A DNA stretch of 64,000 nucleotides, from the NCBI RefSeq assembly GCF_011612585.1, contig NZ_CP050133.1, forward strand, positions 930,001 to 994,000, in the 5' to 3' direction. Below are positions 57,672-64,000 of this stretch, in pieces. Within the stretch, counting starts at the first letter, position 1, and every line of letters begins with the position of its first letter. Under the pieces are notes generated by a model, which was given only the letters and a program-made list of their open reading frames with translations, searched no databases and was not told the DNA's origin. Source of the DNA: Streptococcus cristatus ATCC 51100 (GTDB taxonomy: Bacteria; Bacillota; Bacilli; Lactobacillales; Streptococcaceae). The position numbers and the translations under genes were made by a program.

Positions 57672-58545
57672 GAAATTAGATAAATTGGCGACTGGTATCC
57701 TCTACACGATAGCTGGTATCATTGTTGCCATCCTTGCCTCTCTGATTCTTTATATTCTGGTAAGAGGATTGCCGCATATCTCTTGGTCTTTCCTGACTGG
57801 AAAATCTTCTTCTTACCAAGCTGGCGGTGGTATTGGGATTCAGCTCTACAATTCCTTCTTTCTGCTGGTGATTACTCTGATTATCTCTGTTCCTCTCTCT
57901 ATGGGGGCTGGAGTTTATCTGTCAGAGTATGCTAAGAAAGGCCCAGTGACCAACTTTGTCCGTACCTGTATTGAAATCCTGTCCTCGCTGCCATCCGTAG
58001 TAGTCGGACTCTTTGGCTATTTGATTTTCGTTGTCCAGTTTGAGTATGGATTCTCAATCATTTCTGGTGCTTTGGCGCTGACTGTCTTCAATCTGCCTCA
58101 GATGACTCGTAACGTCGAGGATAGCTTACGCCATGTTCACCATACACAGCGTGAAGCAGGACTGGCACTCGGAATTTCTCGCTGGGAAACCGTGCTACAT
58201 GTAGTCATTCCTGAAGCTTTGCCAGGGATTGTGACAGGGATTGTCCTTGCTTCTGGTCGGATTTTCGGTGAAGCAGCTGCCTTGATCTACACTGCGGGTC
58301 AATCCGCGCCAGCTCTGGATTGGTCTAATTGGAACATTTTTAGCATTACCAGCCCGATTTCGATTTTCCGGCAGGCGGAGACTCTTGCTGTCCATATCTG
58401 GAAGGTCAATAGTGAAGGAACCATTCCTGATGGCACTGTGGTGTCAGCAGGATCAGCAGCGGTGCTTCTGATTTTCATCTTGATTTTCAACTTTGGAGCC
58501 CGCAAACTCGGTTCTTACTTGCACAAGAAATTAACCTCTGCATAA
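57661..58545 (+). CDS. pstA: Phosphate ABC transporter permease PstA
   Basis: A 294-residue permease, partner of PstC, with six helices. Characteristic blocks are GGIGIQLYNSFFLLVITLIISVPLSMGAGVYLSEY, EILSSLPSVVVGLFGYLIF, the EAA loop TQREAGLALGISRWETVLHVV and GRIFGEAAALIYTAGQ. The start lies 11 bases inside pstC, and the first pstB follows ten bases after the stop. Confidence 0.96.
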   Translation: MHAKKLDKLATGILYTIAGIIVAILASLILYILVRGLPHISWSFLTGKSSSYQAGGGIGIQLYNSFFLLVITLIISVPLSMGAGVYLSEYAKKGPVTNFVRTCIEILSSLPSVVVGLFGYLIFVVQFEYGFSIISGALALTVFNLPQMTRNVEDSLRHVHHTQREAGLALGISRWETVLHVVIPEALPGIVTGIVLASGRIFGEAAALIYTAGQSAPALDWSNWNIFSITSPISIFRQAETLAVHIWKVNSEGTIPDGTVVSAGSAAVLLIFILIFNFGARKLGSYLHKKLTSA

Positions 58546-58555
58546 AGGAGAAGCA

Positions 58556-59359
58556 ATGACAGAATATAATTGGAATGAAAAACATATCATTACTTTTCCT
58601 GAAGAAAAGGTAGCCCTTTCGACCAAGGATTTGCATGTTTACTACGGTAAAAAAGAATCCATCAAGGGCATTGATATGCAGTTTGAAAAGAATAAAATCA
58701 CAGCTCTGATTGGTCCGTCTGGTTCAGGGAAATCGACCTATCTCCGTAGTCTCAACCGTATGAATGATACGATTGATATTGCCAAGGTAACAGGGCAAAT
58801 TCTTTACCAAGGAATAGACGTCAATCGTTCTGATATCAACGTTTACGAGATGCGTAAGCACATCGGCATGGTTTTTCAACGGCCTAATCCATTTGCCAAG
58901 TCTATTTATCGCAACATTACCTTTGCCCATGAACGTGCTGGTGTAAAAGATAAAAAGATTTTGGATGAGCTTGTTGAAACTTCGCTCAAACAAGCCGCAC
59001 TTTGGGACCAAGTCAAGGATGATCTTCATAAGTCAGCCTTGACCTTGTCAGGCGGTCAGCAGCAACGGCTCTGTATTGCTCGAGCTATTTCGGTCAAGCC
59101 AGATATCTTGCTTATGGACGAGCCAGCTTCTGCGCTGGATCCGATTGCAACCATGCAGCTAGAAGAGACCATGTTTGAGCTCAAAAAGGACTATACGATT
59201 ATCATCGTGACGCACAATATGCAGCAGGCTGCCCGGGCCAGTGACTACACCGGCTTCTTTTATCTGGGAGATTTGATTGAGTACGACAAGACTGCTAATA
59301 TCTTCCAAAATGCCAAACTGCAGTCGACCAATGACTATGTTTCTGGTCATTTTGGTTAG
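58556..59359 (+). CDS. pstB: Phosphate ABC transporter ATPase PstB (first copy)
   Basis: A 267-residue ATPase. Walker [10 protein letters not shown], the Q-loop MVFQRPNPF, signature [14 protein letters not shown], Walker B ILLMDEPASALDP and the H-loop VTHNM are intact. Two adjacent pstB genes are normal for streptococci; this one has a longer N-terminal extension (about 25 residues) and a more divergent sequence than the second. RBS AAAGGAG precedes the ATG. Confidence 0.95.
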   Translation: MTEYNWNEKHIITFPEEKVALSTKDLHVYYGKKESIKGIDMQFEKNKITALIGPSGSGKSTYLRSLNRMNDTIDIAKVTGQILYQGIDVNRSDINVYEMRKHIGMVFQRPNPFAKSIYRNITFAHERAGVKDKKILDELVETSLKQAALWDQVKDDLHKSALTLSGGQQQRLCIARAISVKPDILLMDEPASALDPIATMQLEETMFELKKDYTIIIVTHNMQQAARASDYTGFFYLGDLIEYDKTANIFQNAKLQSTNDYVSGHFG

Positions 59360-59386
59360 AGGTGAAGAAACTAAAGGAATGAATTT

Positions 59387-60145
59387 ATGACAGAACCTAT
59401 TTTGCAAGTCAAGGACTTGTCGGTTTATTATAATAAAAAGAAAGCACTCAATAGTGTCTCCTTGGACTTTATGCCTAATGAAATCACTGCCTTGATTGGA
59501 CCGTCCGGTTCAGGGAAATCTACCTTGCTCAAGGCTATCAACCGTATGGGTGATTTGAATCCAGAAGTAACAACGACTGGCACGGTCATCTATAACGGAC
59601 ACAATATCTACAGTCCTCGGACAGATACGGTGGAGTTGCGTAAGGAAATTGGCATGGTCTTCCAGCAGCCTAATCCCTTCCCAATGACCATTTATGAAAA
59701 TGTTGTCTATGGACTGCGCATCAACGGTGTCAAGGATAAACAAGTCTTAGATGAAGCGGTGGAGCGTTCCTTGATTGGGGCTTCTATTTGGGACGAAGTG
59801 AAAGACCGTTTACATGATTCCGCTATCGGTCTCTCTGGTGGTCAACAGCAGCGGATTTGTGTAGCACGCGTTTTGGCTACTAGTCCGAAAATCATCCTCT
59901 TGGATGAGCCTACATCGGCTCTAGATCCAATCTCTGCGGGTAAAATTGAGGAAACTCTCTATGGACTTAAGGACACCTATACCATGCTCTTGGTGACGCG
60001 CTCCATGCAGCAGGCTTCTCGGCTTTCGGATAAAACGGGCTTCTTCTTGGGTGGTGATTTGATGGAGTTTAATGATACTAAGGAGATGTTCCTCAACCCA
60101 CAAAATAAGGAAACAGAAGATTATATTACAGGAAAATTTGGATAA
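59387..60145 (+). CDS. pstB: Phosphate ABC transporter ATPase PstB (second copy)
   Basis: A 252-residue ATPase of canonical length. Walker [27 protein letters not shown], signature [14 protein letters not shown], Walker [14 protein letters not shown]. In the H-loop position it reads VTRSM where the first copy has VTHNM: the switch His is replaced by Arg, so this subunit may have altered hydrolysis and depend on the other copy. It ends GKFG, and phoU follows after 11 bases. Confidence 0.95.
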   Translation: MTEPILQVKDLSVYYNKKKALNSVSLDFMPNEITALIGPSGSGKSTLLKAINRMGDLNPEVTTTGTVIYNGHNIYSPRTDTVELRKEIGMVFQQPNPFPMTIYENVVYGLRINGVKDKQVLDEAVERSLIGASIWDEVKDRLHDSAIGLSGGQQQRICVARVLATSPKIILLDEPTSALDPISAGKIEETLYGLKDTYTMLLVTRSMQQASRLSDKTGFFLGGDLMEFNDTKEMFLNPQNKETEDYITGKFG

Positions 60146-60156
60146 GGAGTTGAATG

Positions 60157-60810
60157 ATGTTACGATCTCAATTTGAAGAAGATTTGGAGAAATTGCACAA
60201 TCAGTTCTACGCAATGGGACAAGAAGTGCTCTCACAAATCAACCGCACCGTGCGTGCTTTTGTCACACATGACCGTGACTTGGCAAAGGGAGTCATCGAA
60301 GATGATGCAGAAGTAAATGAATATGAAGTGAAATTGGAAAAGAAATCATTTGAAATGATTGCCCTCCAACAACCCGTTTCTCAAGATCTTCGCACTGTCC
60401 TAACCGTTCTCAAGGCCGTTTCAGACTTAGAGCGTATGGGAGACCATGCGGTATCCATTGCAAAAGCAGCCATTCGTATGAAGGGCGAACAGCGTATTCC
60501 AGCTGTCGAGGACGAAATTAAAAAGATGGGCCGCGATGTGAAAAATTTCGTTGAAGCTGCCCTTGATCTCTACCTGAATGGTTCTGTAGATCAAGCCTAT
60601 GAAGTAGCAGCCATGGATGAAAAAATCAACCATTATTTTGATAGCATTCGTGATCTGGCTACGGAAGAAATCAAGAAAAATCCTGAAGCCATCGTTACAG
60701 GCCGTGATTATTTCCAGGTTATTTCTTTCTTGGAACGTATCGGAGATTATGCCAAAAATATCTGCGAATGGGTCGTTTACTTTGAAACGGGTAAAATTAT
60801 TGAATTATAA
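60157..60810 (+). CDS. phoU: Phosphate signalling protein PhoU
   Basis: A 217-residue all-helical protein with two PhoU repeats, each with an ExxxD metal-binding pattern (DLERMGDHAVSIAKAA and FLERIGDYAKNICEWVV). It restrains the Pst transporter and, through a phosphate two-component system, the Pho response. ATG codons occur at 60154 and 60157; the second lies seven bases after AAGGAG and gives the usual LRSQFEEDL start. It is the last gene of the operon, followed by a terminator. Confidence 0.95.
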   Translation: MLRSQFEEDLEKLHNQFYAMGQEVLSQINRTVRAFVTHDRDLAKGVIEDDAEVNEYEVKLEKKSFEMIALQQPVSQDLRTVLTVLKAVSDLERMGDHAVSIAKAAIRMKGEQRIPAVEDEIKKMGRDVKNFVEAALDLYLNGSVDQAYEVAAMDEKINHYFDSIRDLATEEIKKNPEAIVTGRDYFQVISFLERIGDYAKNICEWVVYFETGKIIEL

Positions 60811-60820
60811 TATATGTTAA

Positions 60821-60847
60821 AGAGACAGGCTAAGCTTGTCTTTTTTG
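60821..60847 (+). terminator. pst operon terminator
   Basis: GACAGGC-TAA-GCTTGTC followed by six T. Confidence 0.85.
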
Positions 60848-60956
60848 TTTGGGGAGGAGAAAAGCTAGTGACAGGATGGCTTTAAAATGATTACTTTATG
60901 TTTGAAGATGAAAATCAATTTTGAGTCAGTTAGGATGAGTATAAAGTCACTAAATA

Positions 60957-60965
60957 TGGTAAAAT
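60957..60965 (+). promoter_or_regulatory. pepN promoter (extended -10)
   Basis: TGG-TAAAAT, 67 bases before the ATG; the -35 is not evident. The rest of 60811-61032 holds no gene. Confidence 0.5.
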
Positions 60966-61032
60966 AGTAAGAGATGAATCTTGATGGAGGTTGGGTTAAT
61001 ACCAGCCCCTTCAATTAGATGAGGAGAAAAAC

Positions 61033-63573
61033 ATGCAAGCAGTTGCACATTTTATTGATACTTTTGTTCCAGAGCACTATGATCTCTTTTTGGATTTAAA
61101 TCGTGCGGATAAGACTTTCTCAGGGAAAGTTACCATTACCGGTGAAGCCAAAGCTGAGAAAATTTCCTTGCACCAAAAGGATTTGACGATTGAGACCGTA
61201 GAAGTGGCTGGACAAGCTCGCCCCTTCACTCTTGATAATGACAATGAAGCTCTTTATGTTGAGTTGGAAACAGCAGGCTCTGTGGGAGTAACCTTGACCT
61301 ATACAGGTAAGATTACTGACAATATGACGGGGATTTACCCATCTTACTATACTGTGGATGGAGTGAAAAAAGAAATTATTTCTACTCAGTTTGAGAGCCA
61401 TTTTGCCCGCGAAGCCTTTCCAAGTGTGGATGAGCCAGAAGCTAAGGCAACTTTTGATCTGGCCTTGAAATTTGACCAAGCAGAAGGCGAACTTGCCTTG
61501 TCTAACATGCCTGAAATCGACGTTGAAAACCGGAAAGCAACTGGCATTTGGAAGTTTGAAAGAACGCCTCGCATGTCTTCCTATCTCTTGGCTTTTGCTG
61601 CAGGTGATATGCAAGGAATTACTGCTAAAACTAAAAACGGCACTTTGGTCGGTGTTTATGCAACCAAGGCTCACCCAGCTAGCAACTTAGAATTTGCTTT
61701 GGACATTGCGGTTCGCTCGATTGAATTTTACGAAGAGTATTACGGTGTTAAATACCCTATTCCTCAGTCGCTGCATGTTGCCCTGCCGGACTTTTCATCT
61801 GGTGCTATGGAAAACTGGGGTCTGGTGACCTACCGTGAGATTTATCTCTTAGTAGATGAAAATTCTACGGTATCCAGCCGTCAAGATGTAGCACTTGTCG
61901 TTGCTCATGAGTTGGCTCACCAATGGTTTGGAAACTTGGTCACTATGAAGTGGTGGGATGACCTTTGGCTCAACGAAAGTTTTGCCAACATGATGGAGTA
62001 TGTCTGTGTCAATGCGATTGAACCAAGCTGGAATATCTTTGAGAATTTCCAAACAACAGGTGTGCCTTTGGCGCTTAAGCGGGATGCGACAGACGGAGTT
62101 CAGTCTGTCCATGTGGAAGTGAAGCACCCTGACGAAATCAATACCTTGTTTGATCCGGCTATCGTTTATGCTAAGGGAAGCCGCCTTATGCACATGCTTC
62201 GTCGTTGGTTGGGTGATGAGGCCTTTGCTAAAGGATTGAACGCTTACTTTGCTAAACACCAGTATGGAAATACCATCGGTCGTGATCTCTGGAATGCCTT
62301 GGGAGCTGCTTCTGGTCGTGATGTAGCAGCCTTTATGGACTCTTGGTTGGAACAGCCAGGCTACCCTGTTTTGACAGCTACAGTAGAAAACGATACCCTC
62401 AAACTCTCTCAAAAACAATTCTTTATCGGGGAGCACGAAGATAAGAAACGCACTTGGGTCTTGCCTTTAAATAGCAACTGGAAAGGTTTGCCAGATACGC
62501 TGGAAACAGAAACGTTGGAAATTCCAAATTATTCTGCCTTGGCTGCTCAAAACCACGGTGTCCTGCGCTTTAATACTGAAAATACAGCCCACTATATCAC
62601 GGACTATCAAGGTATCTTGCTTGAGCAGATTTTAGATACCATTACAGACTTGGATAGCACCAGCAAGCTTCAAGTAGTGCAAGAGCGGCGTCTCTTGGCT
62701 GAAGCAGGCAGCATTTCATTTGCTGATTTGGTTCCAGTTATTGAAAAACTAACAGAAGAAACCTCTTATTTGGTTGTCTCAGGAGTCAAAGCCGTTCTGA
62801 ATGGTCTCAAGCTGTTTGTGGACGAAGGAAGCGAGTGCGAGAAAGCCTATCATGAATTGGTAGTTAAACTTAGCAAATTCAACTTTGATCGCCTTGGCTT
62901 TGAAGCACAAGAAGGCGAAAGTGATGAAGATGAGTTGGTTCGTCAGATTGTTGTAGGAAGTTTGATTGCAGCTGACGATCAAGCAGCAAGTCAAGCAGCA
63001 AGTCGCATTTTTGCTGCTCATCAAGAGAACTTGGAGAAATTGCCTGCAGCTATTCGCTTACATATTCTCATTAACCAAATCAAGCATTTTGAGAGCAAAG
63101 AATTGGCCGACCAATACTTGAATGATTATGTTTCAACAGTTGACGGTAGCTTCAAACGCCAATTGGCAGCTGCTTTGGCTTACACTAAGGACGCAGAGAC
63201 ACTTGCTCGTATCTTGGAATCTTTGAAAAACAAGGATATCGTAAAACCACAAGATTTGGCAATGAGCTGGTATTTCCCTCTCTTAAATCATCAGTTCACT
63301 CAAGCAACTGCTTGGATTTGGGCGCGTGAGAATTGGGATTGGATTAAGGCTGCTCTGGGTGGCGACATGAGCTTCGACAAATTCGTCATTTATCCAGCTA
63401 ATGCCTTCAAGACAACAGAAAGACTAGCAGAATACAAGGCCTTCTTTGAACCACAGCTAGACGATATGGCTATCAGCCGTAATATCAGCATGGGAATTAA
63501 GGAAATCGCAGCGCGTGTTGCCTTGATTGCCCGTGAAAAAGTAGCGGTTGAGAAAGCTATTCAAGAAAGATAA
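61033..63573 (+). CDS. pepN: Aminopeptidase N (M1 family)
   Basis: An 846-residue cytosolic zinc aminopeptidase that releases N-terminal residues from peptides, a main general aminopeptidase of lactic acid bacteria. The exopeptidase motif GAMENWGL and the zinc site HELAHQWFGNLVTMKWWDDLWLNESFA (HExxH plus the second Glu 18 residues on) are perfect; the N-terminal beta domain and the C-terminal ERAP1-like helical domain (about 500-846) are full length. RBS GAGGAG precedes the ATG. It is monocistronic. Confidence 0.97.
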   Translation: MQAVAHFIDTFVPEHYDLFLDLNRADKTFSGKVTITGEAKAEKISLHQKDLTIETVEVAGQARPFTLDNDNEALYVELETAGSVGVTLTYTGKITDNMTGIYPSYYTVDGVKKEIISTQFESHFAREAFPSVDEPEAKATFDLALKFDQAEGELALSNMPEIDVENRKATGIWKFERTPRMSSYLLAFAAGDMQGITAKTKNGTLVGVYATKAHPASNLEFALDIAVRSIEFYEEYYGVKYPIPQSLHVALPDFSSGAMENWGLVTYREIYLLVDENSTVSSRQDVALVVAHELAHQWFGNLVTMKWWDDLWLNESFANMMEYVCVNAIEPSWNIFENFQTTGVPLALKRDATDGVQSVHVEVKHPDEINTLFDPAIVYAKGSRLMHMLRRWLGDEAFAKGLNAYFAKHQYGNTIGRDLWNALGAASGRDVAAFMDSWLEQPGYPVLTATVENDTLKLSQKQFFIGEHEDKKRTWVLPLNSNWKGLPDTLETETLEIPNYSALAAQNHGVLRFNTENTAHYITDYQGILLEQILDTITDLDSTSKLQVVQERRLLAEAGSISFADLVPVIEKLTEETSYLVVSGVKAVLNGLKLFVDEGSECEKAYHELVVKLSKFNFDRLGFEAQEGESDEDELVRQIVVGSLIAADDQAASQAASRIFAAHQENLEKLPAAIRLHILINQIKHFESKELADQYLNDYVSTVDGSFKRQLAAALAYTKDAETLARILESLKNKDIVKPQDLAMSWYFPLLNHQFTQATAWIWARENWDWIKAALGGDMSFDKFVIYPANAFKTTERLAEYKAFFEPQLDDMAISRNISMGIKEIAARVALIAREKVAVEKAIQER

Positions 63574-63604
63574 TAAATAATTAGGGAACTATATAGTTAT
63601 AAAA

Positions 63605-63647
63605 GGCGAATATCTGCTCATCCTGAGTACTAGATATTCGTCTTTTT
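63605..63647 (+). terminator. pepN terminator
   Basis: An 11-bp stem GGCGAATATCT / AGATATTCGTC with one G-U pair, then TTTTTC. Confidence 0.85.
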
Positions 63648-63670
63648 CTTATTCTCAAAACATATTTAAA

Positions 63671-63699
63671 TTGGAAACGCTAACATTTTGTGCTATAAT
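63671..63699 (+). promoter_or_regulatory. Strong promoter near the right edge
   Basis: TTGGAA (63671-63676), 17 bases, TATAAT (63694-63699) with the TGC extension. It drives something to the right: the small ORF below and probably a gene beyond the window. Confidence 0.75.
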
Positions 63700-63757
63700 A
63701 TAACTAAAAATAATTTAATTTATTTGTATAATAATATCGGAAGGAGTTTTAGAATAG

Positions 63758-63817
63758 ATGTTAGATGGAGTGCCAAGTCCCTATTCCTACTTTAATATCA
63801 GTAAAACTAAATTTTAG
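63758..63817 (+). CDS. Possible 19-residue peptide ORF
   Basis: An ATG 12 bases after AAGGAG opens 19 codons (MLDGVPSPYSYFNISKTKF) ending in TAG, about 50 bases downstream of the expected transcription start of a strong promoter. I do not recognise the peptide; it has no double-Gly leader or obvious signal sequence. It could be a leader peptide for a gene to the right, a small signalling peptide or chance. Confidence 0.35.
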   Translation: MLDGVPSPYSYFNISKTKF

Positions 63818-64000
63818 AAATGTAGTTAAGGAAACATATCGTTAGATAGCAGGTATTAGGAAGTTTTATGTTTCATCTTCAGTTTTTTATTGGGATATTT
63901 TAGTATCCATAGTTCAAGTCAGATTATAATTTTTTGAAACTTATATTTTACGTTTCTAATCCCAATGAGTGATTGAGATATACTCTTAGGAAGAGTTTAC
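63818..64000. other. AT-rich region without recognised gene at right edge
   Basis: No ORF of useful length and no clear terminator was seen; a short GGATA / TATCC inverted repeat lies at about 63893-63908. Probably leader or upstream region of a gene outside the window. In pneumococcus ciaRH follows pepN, but no ciaR coding sequence is seen here. Confidence 0.4.

Noticed and set aside
58556..60145. Recent tandem duplication of pstB
   Set aside because: The two proteins are clearly diverged, and paired pstB genes are a standard streptococcal arrangement.
63818..64000. Start of ciaR after pepN, as in pneumococcus
   Set aside because: No frame in these bases encodes a response-regulator N-terminus.

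Overview
The window is chromosomal DNA of a Streptococcus, most likely of the sanguinis/mitis group. The evidence is the gene content and order (pyrR-pyrP-pyrB, rapZ-yvcK-whiA, dnaG-rpoD, a galK/galT/galE cluster with class II GalT, spx-UPF0223-IMPase-rsmF, pstS-C-A-B-B-phoU then pepN), the moderate GC content, strong AGGAGG ribosome binding sites with extended -10 promoters, and a YSIRK/LPXTG surface protein. No rRNA, tRNA, CRISPR array, prophage or insertion sequence was found. The window cuts truB at its left edge.

Layout. 1-0.7 kb: 3' part of truB. 1.0-12.6 kb: one giant cell-wall protein (3871 aa) with collagen-like Gly-X-Y tracts alternating with about 46 modules that each carry a perfect EF-hand/dockerin-like calcium loop; a GT2 glycosyltransferase with TPRs follows and may modify it. 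13.9-20.8 kb: a block (pepT on the minus strand, cutC, a YjbR-like gene and a heterodimeric ABC exporter on the plus strand) flanked by two inverted copies of a ~160-170 bp dispersed repeat. 20.8-23.3 kb (minus): a MocR-type regulator that lacks the PLP lysine, then niaR and niaX for niacin uptake. 23.5-27.5 kb: yjdM, a membrane protein, and the pyrimidine operon pyrR-pyrP-pyrB behind a readable PyrR attenuator. 27.7-29.4 kb (minus): a nucleoside hydrolase and ECF S-component pair with a long structured leader. 29.5-32.7 kb: ridA and rapZ-yvcK-whiA. 32.8-35.2 kb (minus): two flavin oxidoreductases.

35.3-39.5 kb: a small membrane protein, then a BlaI-type repressor and an M56 membrane peptidase (BlaR1-like, but with a PepSY-like external domain and a 15-Asp tail), followed by a VTC-domain polyphosphate polymerase and a DUF4956 membrane protein. 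The two promoters have the same geometry: TTGACT, 17 bp, then a -10 box overlapped by a TACA-nn-TGTA operator. This looks like one regulon in which a BlaI/BlaR1-type system controls a putative polyphosphate module, and it is the best candidate here for an under-described system.

39.6-45.2 kb: a methyltransferase, a peptidase E, rpsU, mscL (minus), dnaG, rpoD and a SufT-like gene. 45.3-52.9 kb: birA and galR (minus) diverge from galK, a HAD phosphatase, galT and galE, then ribF with an apparently leaderless start. 53.0-60.8 kb: spx, a UPF0223 gene, an IMPase-family gene, an RsmF-like rRNA methyltransferase and the complete phosphate ABC transporter with phoU. 61.0-63.6 kb: pepN. The last 430 bases hold the pepN terminator, a strong promoter and a possible 19-codon ORF.
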